The position numbers and the translations under genes are program-made. A stretch of 36,952 nucleotides of DNA, taken from NCBI GenBank assembly GCA_020354555.1, contig CP070648.1:791373-828324 (forward strand). Reading direction: 5' to 3'. The stretch comes from Armatimonadota bacterium. Its GTDB lineage: Bacteria; Armatimonadota; Hebobacteria; GCA-020354555; CP070648. Shown here piece after piece: positions 7,289 through 15,567 of the stretch. Position 1 is the first letter of the stretch. Every line of letters begins with the position of its first letter. The notes beneath the pieces are model-generated. The model was not told the origin of the DNA and did no database searches. It saw nothing but the letters and a program-made list of their open reading frames with translations.

Positions 7289-8866
7289 GTGACACGTCGC
7301 GTTCTCATTCCGAGCGTCTTGCTGGTTTTCGCCGCGCAGATGCTGTGCGCCATGCCCCAGGGGCATCGGCGCAAGATCATCCTGTGGGGCGCCCCGACGC
7401 CTGGCTACATCCGGGAGCACACCGAGCAGATCCAGCAGATGCCGGTGGACGGGATCATGCTCACGGCGACCTACCCCGAGGGTGGGAAAGACCGCCGCAT
7501 GGCCGATGCCGTGTTCAGCAACCGGCGAGTGAATCCCGACGATTTCCGCGACGATATAGCGCAATTGCGCGCCACCGACTTCGGGCGGCTGACGGACAAC
7601 TTCCTGCTGGTTCACGTCACGCCGGGGGACATTGACTGGTTCGGTGACTGCTCGGCATTCATGCATAACGCGCGGGTCGCGGCGCGCATCGCGCGCGAGG
7701 CTGGGCTCAAGGGCCTGGTCCTGGACTGCGAGCCGTACGGCTTCAAGCTGTGGGATTACCGCGAGGTCGCACATCCCGAGCGCAGCTTCGAGGACTACCG
7801 GCGGCAGATACGTCTGCGCGGCGAGGAGTTCGCGCGCGCCGTGTGGGGCGAGTTCCCGGACCAAGTGTTCTTCCTGCTGTTCGGATATTACATGGGTGAC
7901 CTGAGACATCCCGAGGACCACCATTACGGCTTGCTGCCGCCGTTTCTCGACGGCTTGTTCGCGGCTTCGCCTGGGAATGCCGTAATCGTTGACGGGTGGG
8001 AGGCGTCGTACACGGCGAAGACGCGCGAGGAGTTCCTGCGGGCGTACTGGTGGATTCACTGCGGGGCGCTGCCGTTGTGCGCGGTGCCCGATGAGTACCG
8101 GCGCAAGGTCTCCGCCGGGTTCGGCATCTGGCCTGATCCGATAAGTGTCGAAGACGCGCCGTTCGACTGGGACGAGGAGGACTTCTCGCGCAACTATCGC
8201 ACCCCCGAGGGATTCAAGCACACCCTCATCTCCGCGCTCGACACCGCGGATGAGTACATCTGGATCTTCTCCGGACGCATCAACTGGTGGAGCGGCGAGC
8301 ACCTGCCGGGGGCGTACCGGCAGGCGATGGTGGAGGCGAGAGACACGCTGCTGGGGTTCAGCGGCGTGCAGCTCGAGGAATGGGCGCGCTGGCCGAGCAG
8401 CGAGGCGTTCGCGCGCGATCACGAGTTGATCGCAGAGCTAGCGCACGACTGGAAGTTCCGCCTCGACCTCTATGATCGTCACGCGACATGGTACGATCCG
8501 AAGCTCGATGACTCTGACTGGCTCACCGTCAAGACCGACGGGCAGTGGTACCAGGCGCTGCCCTTCCCCGATGCGACCGGCACCGCGTGGGGGCGCGTCG
8601 CGTTCGACATTCCTGCGGAGTACGAGAGACATCCGCTCCACCTCTGGTTCGGCGCGCTCGACGAGGGGGGCGAGATATACCTCAACGGCACGCGCGTCGG
8701 CGAGTGGAATGAGGACTTCGACTACGCGTGGCAGACGCCGTTCGCCGTCGACATCACGGATGCGGCGCTGCCCGGCGGGCGCAACCTGCTGGCGGTGAAA
8801 GTGCGCGCCGAGAGCTCACTGGGCGGGGTGTTTCGGCCGGTGTATCTCTACACGACGCGGAGGTGA
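7289..8866 (+). CDS. Secreted putative glycosidase: TIM-barrel-like domain plus sugar-binding-like C-terminus
   Basis: 525 residues. GTG 7289 has a strong GGAGGT (7275-7280) eight bases upstream and opens a signal peptide (MTRRVLIPSVLLVFAAQMLCA). Residues about 30-380 look like a TIM barrel: KIILWGAP, DGIMLTATYP, LKGLVLDCEPYGFKLW (a beta4-type strand ending in an acid, as in clan-A glycosidases), FFLLFGYYMGD, VIVDGWEAS and EYIWIFSGRINWW. Residues about 390-520 form a jelly roll like the galactose-binding domain of GH2 enzymes (WLTVKTDGQWYQ, GEIYLNGTRVGEWNED, NLLAVKVRAE). No characterised family is recognised for the barrel, so glycosidase activity is inferred from fold, export and context; Glu in LDCEPYG is the best candidate acid. 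It converges with the transporter-like gene 35 bases downstream. Confidence 0.75.
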   Translation: MTRRVLIPSVLLVFAAQMLCAMPQGHRRKIILWGAPTPGYIREHTEQIQQMPVDGIMLTATYPEGGKDRRMADAVFSNRRVNPDDFRDDIAQLRATDFGRLTDNFLLVHVTPGDIDWFGDCSAFMHNARVAARIAREAGLKGLVLDCEPYGFKLWDYREVAHPERSFEDYRRQIRLRGEEFARAVWGEFPDQVFFLLFGYYMGDLRHPEDHHYGLLPPFLDGLFAASPGNAVIVDGWEASYTAKTREEFLRAYWWIHCGALPLCAVPDEYRRKVSAGFGIWPDPISVEDAPFDWDEEDFSRNYRTPEGFKHTLISALDTADEYIWIFSGRINWWSGEHLPGAYRQAMVEARDTLLGFSGVQLEEWARWPSSEAFARDHELIAELAHDWKFRLDLYDRHATWYDPKLDDSDWLTVKTDGQWYQALPFPDATGTAWGRVAFDIPAEYERHPLHLWFGALDEGGEIYLNGTRVGEWNEDFDYAWQTPFAVDITDAALPGGRNLLAVKVRAESSLGGVFRPVYLYTTRR

Positions 8867-8901
8867 AACGATTGTGACGCTGCTGGCGCGATTGGCGCGC
8901 G

Positions 8902-10824
8902 CTACTCGATGGGGAAGATGACGTGGCCGCGGACGCCGAAGTACCAATCGATCGGCAGCCAGATCCCGGAGATCACGAACTCGCCGAGCACCATGCCGAT
9001 GAAGAACGGCCGCATCTCGCGGTAGAAGCGCAACCCCCCGCCGCGCGTCGCGAGATAACTGCACAGCCAGCCGACGAGCACCGAGAACCACAGGTGCCCC
9101 ATCGTCCACGTGCTGCCGAAGATGTAGCCCAGCGGGCTGATGCGGAACCACAAGTAGTTCTTGTTGAGAAACGTCAGCAACGACATCATCCCCACGCCGT
9201 AGGTGAACGAGAACGCGGCGAACCACGTGAGGTGCTCGGGCTCCTCCATGGTCGTGGACACATCGTTGAGCGGGAAGAGAGGGCCGTCGCTGAAGTACCA
9301 CTGGTCGAGGCGGACGCCGCCATACTTGTACGCGATGGTGAGCACTGAGATCGTGCCGACAATCATTGACAGGAAGACGGCGAGGCCGGCTGCGATTGCC
9401 AGGTGCCTGCCGCGCAGGCCGGTCGAATGGCCGATCTTCGAGCCGTCCATGAGGTACGGCATGGTGATGTTGCGCTGGTCGAACATGAAGAACTGCTGCT
9501 GCATGCCCAGGATGTAGAGCGTACGCACCGGGATGTTGACGCTGCCGAAGGCAATGTTGATGACGTCGTAGGGCAGCCAGTTGGCCTCGACCCACAACGC
9601 CCCGCCAGCGTTGACCAGCCGCGTGAGCCCGAGCACCATGACGTAGAAGAACACAATGCCGAGCAGCGCGAAGAAGTAGTTCATCCCGGCGGCGTAGCCC
9701 CAGCCCGCGAGCATCAGTGTCGCGACGACGAAGCCTATCGTCGCCCAGCGGATGCTCATCGGGGCCGTGGGATCGGCAGGCACGCGGCGGCGAAATGCGT
9801 CAATGACTTGGCGCCGCACGGCGTAGAGGACGACATAGGTGAGAACGAAGAAGCCGCCGATTTCCTGTATGCGCAGGAAGGTCCCGGTGTTCGGGCCGCC
9901 CATTTTGCCGCCGAGATCGAGCCCGTAAGCGTAGAGGGCGACCTTCTGCAACTTGCTGAACCAGAAGAAGGCCCACAGGCTGGCGCCGACTTCCTGGCTC
10001 AGCAGGTACGAAACGCCGATCACCGCGGGGTAGATGAAGATCTCGACATCGTTGATCGCGCTCCACGGCCGGTCCTTGAGGCCCTGGAAGGCACGCAGGT
10101 GCGCCATATTGATCATCGGCAAAGAGGGGTAGTAGAGGTGGAGGCTGTTGAGGCTGTCGAGAAGCGCGATGGAGATGAAGCCGAACCACATGACCTTGCT
10201 GCGAAAGAACGGCGCGGCGAGGGATGGCTCGTCGGCCTGCTGCACCATCTCCAGCGGCACCTGCGCCAGCGGGAAGGTCAGGCGCTCGTTCTCGATCCAC
10301 TGTCGCCGCAGGATCATGGTCAGGAAGAAGAACGCGGACACCAGGAGCATGACGAAGATGCCCCACGCCACGAACGGCGCGACCCATACGCCCCACGGGA
10401 TGGACTTGCCCGGCGGCAAGCCTTCGTAGAGCCACTTGATGGCGTCGGGATCCTGCGGGGACAGGAAGTTCTTGAGATAAGGCTGGAATTTGATTGCGTA
10501 CTGGTTCTCGTCGGTGGCGAAGTAGAACGCGGCAGTGGTCACCCCCGGGAAGAACTCGGCGTAGCCGCCGCTCGGCAGCGGCGCGGCGACGAGAACGATG
10601 ATGTAGATGGCCGCGAGTTCGGCGGCGCTGAGGGTCCGCCTGGGAGACAGCCTGCGCAGGAGCGTGTTGGCGATGGCGATGAGGAGGAAGAGCGTGATCA
10701 GGGCGCTGATCGGCAAGTGGTTGAAGGCGAGCTTCGAGCCCTGAAGGTAGAGGTCGGTGTAGGGCACGATGGCGGCGAAGAAGACTGCGACCGCCAGCCC
10801 AACTAGAGCGGCGCGCAGAGTCAA
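8902..10824 (-). CDS. DUF6785/DUF6784 family multi-pass membrane protein, possible transporter
   Basis: 640 residues with about 12-14 hydrophobic segments spread along the length, for example AALVGLAVAVFFAAIVPYT near the start, ALITLFLLIAIANTLL, FVMLLVSAFFFLTMIL and FLSMIVGTISVLTIAYKYG. Conserved loops include RQWIENERLTFPLAQVPLEM and LMDGSKIGHSTGLRGRH. This is the DUF6785 (N-terminal) plus DUF6784 (C-terminal) architecture, distantly related to OPT oligopeptide transporters (family knowledge). It is the only candidate transporter in the window, so uptake of a glycan or peptide product is plausible but unproven. The start codon is TTG 10824: a stop (TGA) lies 30 bases upstream in frame, no ATG or GTG occurs between, and the first helix begins at once. 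There is no clear SD. An inverted repeat sits 20 bases upstream. Confidence 0.85.
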   Translation of the reverse strand: MTLRAALVGLAVAVFFAAIVPYTDLYLQGSKLAFNHLPISALITLFLLIAIANTLLRRLSPRRTLSAAELAAIYIIVLVAAPLPSGGYAEFFPGVTTAAFYFATDENQYAIKFQPYLKNFLSPQDPDAIKWLYEGLPPGKSIPWGVWVAPFVAWGIFVMLLVSAFFFLTMILRRQWIENERLTFPLAQVPLEMVQQADEPSLAAPFFRSKVMWFGFISIALLDSLNSLHLYYPSLPMINMAHLRAFQGLKDRPWSAINDVEIFIYPAVIGVSYLLSQEVGASLWAFFWFSKLQKVALYAYGLDLGGKMGGPNTGTFLRIQEIGGFFVLTYVVLYAVRRQVIDAFRRRVPADPTAPMSIRWATIGFVVATLMLAGWGYAAGMNYFFALLGIVFFYVMVLGLTRLVNAGGALWVEANWLPYDVINIAFGSVNIPVRTLYILGMQQQFFMFDQRNITMPYLMDGSKIGHSTGLRGRHLAIAAGLAVFLSMIVGTISVLTIAYKYGGVRLDQWYFSDGPLFPLNDVSTTMEEPEHLTWFAAFSFTYGVGMMSLLTFLNKNYLWFRISPLGYIFGSTWTMGHLWFSVLVGWLCSYLATRGGGLRFYREMRPFFIGMVLGEFVISGIWLPIDWYFGVRGHVIFPIE

Positions 10825-10844
10825 CGAGGTAGCCTGCGTTGTTG

Positions 10845-10868
10845 ATACCGGTCACGGGTCGCCGGTAT
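10845..10868 (-). promoter_or_regulatory. Operator-like inverted repeat upstream of the DUF6785 gene
   Basis: ATACCGG (10845-10851) and CCGGTAT (10862-10868) are perfect 7-base inverted arms around a 10-base spacer, 20 bases before the TTG start of the membrane-protein gene. The 17-base centre-to-centre distance would suit a dimeric DNA-binding repressor, or the arms could form an mRNA hairpin. No regulator is encoded nearby. The remaining noncoding DNA from 10869 to 11026 shows no clear promoter. Confidence 0.4.
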
Positions 10869-11026
10869 TGTCGTTCTGTGCGCCACAGTCGTTGCTCGCG
10901 GATGATTCATGACGCTTGTGCGCCTACCGGGTATCCCCGACGGGGGAGAACACGGCGAACGCGGGAGGCTCCTCGTTCTCATCCACCCCGATTCATGGAA
11001 ACGCCGGGGCGGCTCATGTATTCGAT

Positions 11027-12163
11027 TCAGTCGTACTGGCCGTAGCGCTCGGCGGCGGCGATCAGGGCGCGGATGTTCTCGTCGGGAGTGTCGCGGCCGC
11101 ACTGGTCGCCGGTGGAAAGGATGAACCCGCCGCCCGCACCCGCCGCTTCAATCGCCTGTCGCCCGGCGTCCATGACCCGCTCCGGGGTACCGCGCAGCAT
11201 GACATCGGTGGTGTGCAGGTTGCCCATGAGGGCAAGCCGGCCGCCGAACTGTCGCTTGATTTCCGCGAGGTCGCAGTCGCCCATCGGCGGTGGTTCGAGC
11301 GGGTTGATACAGTCGAGAGCAGTCTCTTCGGCGCAGATGCGCACGAGTTTCCGCTCCTTGCCGCAGGAGTGAAGCATCGTCGGCACGCCCGCCTCGCGCG
11401 CCATGCGGGTGGCCTGTTGCAGGGTGGGCAGGCTCAACTCGCGAAACGCCTGCGGCGTGTTGAGCGTCCACAGCCCCGACGCGCCGAGCAGCAGGAAATC
11501 GGGCCGCGCGTCAAGCAACATCTCGACCTGCCGCAGCACGTCGCGCTCCTGCCAGGAAACGAATTCACGCAATTCATCGCGATGATCCGCCCACGCGTAG
11601 GCCACCGCCTCCAGCCCGCGTTCAAACCACACGAACAGTTCCTGAAAGCCCGGCACGCCGACGCACACACCGAGCGCCCCGTCCTCGCCGAGATGCGCGC
11701 GCATTTCCTCCAGCGGCGCCGGGTCGCACCCCGTGATCTCGGGGAAAAAGTGGCGCAGCTTCGCCATGTCCGCGGGAAAGTCTTTGATCCACTTATGCGT
11801 TTGCGTCGGCGGGTCAGCGACGTAGTACGTCGTTTCGCAGGTCAGGTCGCCATCGGGGGTGCGGCAGGCGGTGCGCGTGACGATGCGCTCATCGCTGCGC
11901 GAAATCGTTTCGGTCGTCCACTCTCGCCGATCGCCCGCGCGCTGGAACGCCACCGTGCCGTACGTAAACCAGCCGTCAATGCCGAAGTGGCGTACGGCGT
12001 CCACGTAGGCGCGCCACAGCGGCGGGTCGCCGTGGAGGTAAATGTCCCAGAACGACTTGCCTGTGAGACGGCAGGGAATCATGTTGGAGATGTCGGGCGC
12101 GACGGGGACGCGGTCGGGGCGACCGCCGGTCATCGCGACGATCATGCGCTCGCGGGAGGTCAT
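11027..12163 (-). CDS. URO-D family protein with an intact methyltransferase-type zinc site
   Basis: 378 residues, the normal length for the uroporphyrinogen decarboxylase superfamily. The family opening MTSRERMIVAMTGGRPDRVP is present. Zinc ligands typical of the cobamide methyltransferase branch (MtaA/MtbA-like) are visible: H265 and C267 in LHSCGK, and C355 in STGDQCG. This argues for a methyltransferase-like activity rather than heme synthesis, since the haem enzyme lacks this site. The methyl donor or acceptor is unknown. ATG 12163 is the first start giving the family N-terminus; no SD is visible and a small hairpin (12172-12188) lies just upstream. It is divergent from the fucosidase gene and lies on the same strand as the membrane protein downstream (202-base gap). 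Confidence 0.85.
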   Translation of the reverse strand: MTSRERMIVAMTGGRPDRVPVAPDISNMIPCRLTGKSFWDIYLHGDPPLWRAYVDAVRHFGIDGWFTYGTVAFQRAGDRREWTTETISRSDERIVTRTACRTPDGDLTCETTYYVADPPTQTHKWIKDFPADMAKLRHFFPEITGCDPAPLEEMRAHLGEDGALGVCVGVPGFQELFVWFERGLEAVAYAWADHRDELREFVSWQERDVLRQVEMLLDARPDFLLLGASGLWTLNTPQAFRELSLPTLQQATRMAREAGVPTMLHSCGKERKLVRICAEETALDCINPLEPPPMGDCDLAEIKRQFGGRLALMGNLHTTDVMLRGTPERVMDAGRQAIEAAGAGGGFILSTGDQCGRDTPDENIRALIAAAERYGQYD

Positions 12164-12171
12164 GGCGGGTA

Positions 12172-12188
12172 GATTCGGTGCTCGAATC
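12172..12188 (-). promoter_or_regulatory. Small inverted repeat in front of the URO-D-like start
   Basis: GATTCG-GTGCT-CGAATC, a perfect 6-base stem with a 5-base loop, ends eight bases before the ATG at 12163 where an SD would be expected. In the transcript it could occlude initiation or bind a protein. Six-base arms can occur by chance. Confidence 0.3.
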
Positions 12189-12287
12189 ACAATCCCTGCG
12201 GTTTGCGGGAGGAGCGCCGAAGCAACCATGCGTGACGCAGCGGCCAGCGACTTCGGGGCAGACCACCAGCGAGACACGAGGCATGTC

Positions 12288-12316
12288 TTGACCCGTGAGG
12301 CGCGGCGGCCTATCAT
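12288..12316 (+). promoter_or_regulatory. Sigma-70 promoter for the GH29 gene
   Basis: TTGACC (12288-12293), a 17-base spacer and TATCAT (12311-12316) match ten of twelve consensus bases. They lie in the divergent gap between the URO-D-like gene and the fucosidase gene. Transcription would begin near 12323 and leave a leader of about 60 bases before ATG 12384. Confidence 0.65.
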
Positions 12317-12383
12317 CTCCGCAAAAGCCAACGGGCCTGCGGCCGAAAACGCGGAGATACGAAGAGGCGGGAGGGCAGGTCGC

Positions 12384-13742
12384 ATGACGCGGGTTTCTCG
12401 AAGCCGACACGCGACTCTGTGGCTCGCGCTACTACTTGCGAGCCTGACGAACACGGTGGAAGGAGCGCAGGGAGCGATGCTGGTTAAGCCGACGCCGGAG
12501 CAGGTTGCCTGGCAGGGCATGGAATTGGGGATGTTCTTCCATTTCGACATCCCCGTGTTCACGGACCTCGCGGAAGGTGAGTGGCAGCAAGCACGTCACC
12601 TCGATCCCGACATCTACAACCCGAGCAAGCTCAACACGGATCAGTGGATGGAGGCGGCCAAGGCACTAGGCGCCACGTACACAGTGCTCGTGGCGAAGCA
12701 CTGCTCCGGGTTCCTGTGCTGGCAGAGCGACCTGTACCCGTATGGCGTCAAGCAGTCGAAGTGGCGCGGCGGCACGGGCGACGTTGTCCGGGACTACGTG
12801 GCATCGTGCCGTAAGTACGGCATCAAGCCTGGCATCTACGCCAGCGTGTCCGCCAATGCGTACTGGGAAGTGACGAATCCCGGTCTCGTGAACTGGGGCA
12901 AGGGAGGGGACGACGCCAAGCAGGCCGCATACGCGCGGATGTGCGAGCAGATGCTTGCCGAGCTATGGGGCAACTACGGCCCGCTGTTCGAGGTCTGGTT
13001 CGACGGTGGCGCGCTGCCGCCGGATCAGGGCGGACCCGATCTCATTCCGATCCTCAAGAAGCTCCAACCCGCAGCCATGGTGTTTCAAGGCCCTGCGGCA
13101 ACCATTCGTTGGATCGGCAACGAAGACGGCGTGGCGGGCTATCCGTGTTGGGCGACCGTCGCGAGCCTCGACGCGCCCGGCAGCGGCGACCCGAACGGCC
13201 GGATATGGCAACCCGGCGAATGCGACGTCCCGATCCGCAACCACGACTGGTTCTGGCACCCGAATGCCGAGCACAAGCTGTACACCCTCGACGAGTTGAT
13301 TGAGATGTACTACAGGTCGGTCGGCCGCAACTGCAACCTACTGGTCAACGCGAACATTGACCGCCGCGGCTTGGTGCCCGGAGCGGACTTGAGGCGCTAC
13401 CGGGAGTTCGGGGACGAGATCAGGCGCCGCTTCGGCAAGTGCCTGGCGGAGACGCAGGGCAGAGGCGAGGTCGTGGAACTCGCACTGGAGAAGCCGACGC
13501 TGATTGACCACGTCGTCATCATGGAGCAGATCTCCGAGGGGGAACGTGTGCGTGAGTACGTGGTGGAGGGGATGGTCGGGGGCGCATGGCGGGAGCTGTG
13601 TGGGGGCACGTCAATCGGCCACAAGCGGATTGAGCGGTTCGTTGCGGCGGAGGTTTCGGCGGTGCGGCTACGCTGTCTGAAATCGGCGGCGGAGCCGCTG
13701 ATCCGCAGGCTCGCGGCGTACTGCGTAGGGCCCGCGGCCTAG
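12384..13742 (+). CDS. Secreted GH29 alpha-L-fucosidase
   Basis: 452 residues with a signal peptide (ATLWLALLLASLTNTVEGA). GH29 landmarks: GMFFHFD near residues 49-55, the barrel motif AKHCSGFLCW at 105-114 (family form KHHDGFCLW), and LFEVWFDGG with the nucleophile Asp at 207. Further conserved blocks are NCNLLVNANIDRRGLV and an RYREFGDEI helix leading to a C-terminal beta domain of about 110 residues. GH29 enzymes retain configuration and release L-fucose from glycans; the acid/base residue is poorly conserved and was not assigned. ATG 12384 has GGGAGGGCAGGT just upstream. The gene has its own promoter and converges with PFK, with 53 bases between the two stops. Subfamily (A or B) cannot be fixed by eye. 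Confidence 0.9.
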   Translation: MTRVSRSRHATLWLALLLASLTNTVEGAQGAMLVKPTPEQVAWQGMELGMFFHFDIPVFTDLAEGEWQQARHLDPDIYNPSKLNTDQWMEAAKALGATYTVLVAKHCSGFLCWQSDLYPYGVKQSKWRGGTGDVVRDYVASCRKYGIKPGIYASVSANAYWEVTNPGLVNWGKGGDDAKQAAYARMCEQMLAELWGNYGPLFEVWFDGGALPPDQGGPDLIPILKKLQPAAMVFQGPAATIRWIGNEDGVAGYPCWATVASLDAPGSGDPNGRIWQPGECDVPIRNHDWFWHPNAEHKLYTLDELIEMYYRSVGRNCNLLVNANIDRRGLVPGADLRRYREFGDEIRRRFGKCLAETQGRGEVVELALEKPTLIDHVVIMEQISEGERVREYVVEGMVGGAWRELCGGTSIGHKRIERFVAAEVSAVRLRCLKSAAEPLIRRLAAYCVGPAA

Positions 13743-13795
13743 CGCCCCGGCGCGCGTTGAGCGGCCCGATTCGGTGCCACTCGCCCGCGCCGCAA

Positions 13796-15301
13796 TCAGG
13801 ACAGTTCCGGCTGGCCCGTCGCGGATGCCACCTCGCGCCAGAAGATCCCACCGCGCGCGATGCGTTTTTCCACTTTGGCGACCAGTGGCAGCGGCACCAG
13901 GACGTGACCCGTGAGCCATTGGGTCAGCATGAAGCCGCTGTGGCCGGCCAGAGCGCTGTCCACCGCGAGGTCGCCGAGCCGCGCGGCGGCGATCAAGTCC
14001 TCCGCGCCCGGCGCCACCGCGCGAATCAAGTATCCCGGCTGGCTGATAATGACATGCCCGGTGAAGATCGGCGGCTTGATGAACTGGGCGCGCAGCTCGT
14101 CGCGCATCCACCGCAGCGCGAGGTCGCGCAGGTCCTGGCGCCCGTAGTACGGGTCGCGCAGGCCGGTGGCGGACGGCTTGGGCAGCTTCGCCAAGTCCTG
14201 GCTCACCAGGTACTTGCCGAGCGCCAGGAGCGCTCCCTCCGCCACGACGACGAGAGCGTAATGCTGCGCGCGAGCGCGGTCCGCGACGTACTCCGCCGCC
14301 TTCCAGGGATCGAAGCCCTCCTCGGGAATCAGCACGCAGTCCGCCTTGCCGCTGGCGAGCGCCGCGGTGGCGGCAATGAAGCCCGCGTCCGCCCCGAACA
14401 GCTCGACCAGGATGACGCGGCGATTGGCTTCGGCGTCGGTGTGCAGGACATCGAGCAAGCGCGCGGCCTCCGCCAGAGCGGTGCGGTGGCCGAGGGACTG
14501 CCACGTCCACGCGATGTCATTGTCCATCGTCTTCGGGATGCCAGCGATCACGATGTTCTTGCCGGCGGGGTCGCCGCGCAGTGCATTGTGCAGTTCGAGC
14601 GCGGCGTGCATGCCCCCGTCGCCGCCGATCACGTAGAGGATGTCTATCTTCTCCGCGAGCAGGTTCTGCGCGATCTGGTTGAGGCGCCCGGCTGCGGAGA
14701 AGTCGTAGCGAGATAACCCAAGTTGGCACCCGCCGAGATCACGCCAGGTCACGGTCTGCTCCGGGCGGAGTTCCACCGGCCCCGGGATCGTCACGTCGGC
14801 GCGCCCGCGCGGGGCCATGAGGCCCTCAAAGCCGTTCTTGATGCCCAGCACCTGACCCGTGCACGCGGGCCCGTCGCCGGTGCGCCCCGCGGCGTCCCAC
14901 GCCGCCTGAGCCGCTTGAACGTACCGGCCGTGGCGGCGCACGATGGCGTGTATCGCCGCGTTGGTGCCCGGGGCAGTGCCGCCCGCTGCGACGATCGCGG
15001 CGCGCACGGTGCACGGATCGAAGCGCAACTGCTCGCGCGGCCCCGCAGCGAGGAAGCCGGGGAACAGGCCGCGGTCGGCGAACGCCCGCACTATGTCGTC
15101 GTCTGCGCTGACGAGCCGCCGTTGCTGCGGATCCTGGAACTCCCCGACCTCGTCAGCGGGAAGCGGGTTGGGATAGTCGGCGGGGCCAGGGATGACCGAC
15201 ACCGTCGTCTCGTCGTGGAGCACGTCAGCCGTTACCTGACCATCGAGCCACGTTTCCTGGATATATCGCTGCTCGGACGTGAGGACATTTCTCGGCATCA
15301 T
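13796..15301 (-). CDS. pfkA: 6-phosphofructokinase, plant/trypanosome-type, probably ATP-dependent
   Basis: 501 residues, longer than the 320-residue E. coli enzyme because of an N-terminal extension of about 95 residues ending in AAGPREQLRFDP, the signature preceding the core in the long PfkA group (plant, trypanosome and some bacterial enzymes). Core motifs: GGTAPGTN (107-114; usual form GGLCPGLN), GGDGG (226-230) and PKTMDND (256-262) with the catalytic Asp at 260. The phosphoryl donor is read from two sites. Gly 229 (E. coli 104) rather than Asp argues for ATP, while Lys 257 (E. coli 124) is the long-group form found in both ATP and PPi enzymes. The reaction is fructose-6-phosphate to fructose-1,6-bisphosphate in the cytoplasm. 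GAGAGGT lies seven bases before the first of two consecutive ATGs. Confidence 0.92.
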   Translation of the reverse strand: MMPRNVLTSEQRYIQETWLDGQVTADVLHDETTVSVIPGPADYPNPLPADEVGEFQDPQQRRLVSADDDIVRAFADRGLFPGFLAAGPREQLRFDPCTVRAAIVAAGGTAPGTNAAIHAIVRRHGRYVQAAQAAWDAAGRTGDGPACTGQVLGIKNGFEGLMAPRGRADVTIPGPVELRPEQTVTWRDLGGCQLGLSRYDFSAAGRLNQIAQNLLAEKIDILYVIGGDGGMHAALELHNALRGDPAGKNIVIAGIPKTMDNDIAWTWQSLGHRTALAEAARLLDVLHTDAEANRRVILVELFGADAGFIAATAALASGKADCVLIPEEGFDPWKAAEYVADRARAQHYALVVVAEGALLALGKYLVSQDLAKLPKPSATGLRDPYYGRQDLRDLALRWMRDELRAQFIKPPIFTGHVIISQPGYLIRAVAPGAEDLIAAARLGDLAVDSALAGHSGFMLTQWLTGHVLVPLPLVAKVEKRIARGGIFWREVASATGQPELS

Positions 15302-15355
15302 TCAACTGACCTCTCGCGCTGCTGTGCGGCGTCGCTGGATGATCGGCGCCGGCTG

Positions 15356-15384
15356 CACGTATCACCTCATCACTGTTCTGTCAA
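15356..15384 (-). promoter_or_regulatory. Promoter candidate for the phosphofructokinase gene
   Basis: On the minus strand a perfect TTGACA (15384-15379) is followed after 17 bases by TACGTG (15361-15356) with an upstream TGA giving an extended -10 context. Transcription would start near 15349, about 48 bases before the ATG at 15301. The -10 hexamer itself is weak. Confidence 0.45.
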
Positions 15385-15567
15385 TTGCGGCGGCTATCCT
15401 GCCCAATAGCGTCCTGGTATCGGCGCAGCGCTCCAGGCATGATGCGGCGGCGCCGCATGACGCCACCGGGGCGCTAGTTCCCGCACGACGTGCGCGTCGG
15501 CTGGACGGGCAGCGACACGCAGGGAGACGATTGTGCCTGACGAAACATGATGCCGAGGTGCGATGCG

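Noticed and set aside
9403-10806. Long open frame of 467 residues on the plus strand opposite the DUF6785 gene
   Set aside because: Its composition is charged and repetitive (Glu, Arg, His) with no domain, and it is the antisense shadow of a clearly conserved membrane protein.
13796-15301. PFK called PPi-dependent
   Set aside because: The Asp expected at the 104 position of PPi enzymes is Gly here (GGDGG), so ATP is more likely despite Lys 257.
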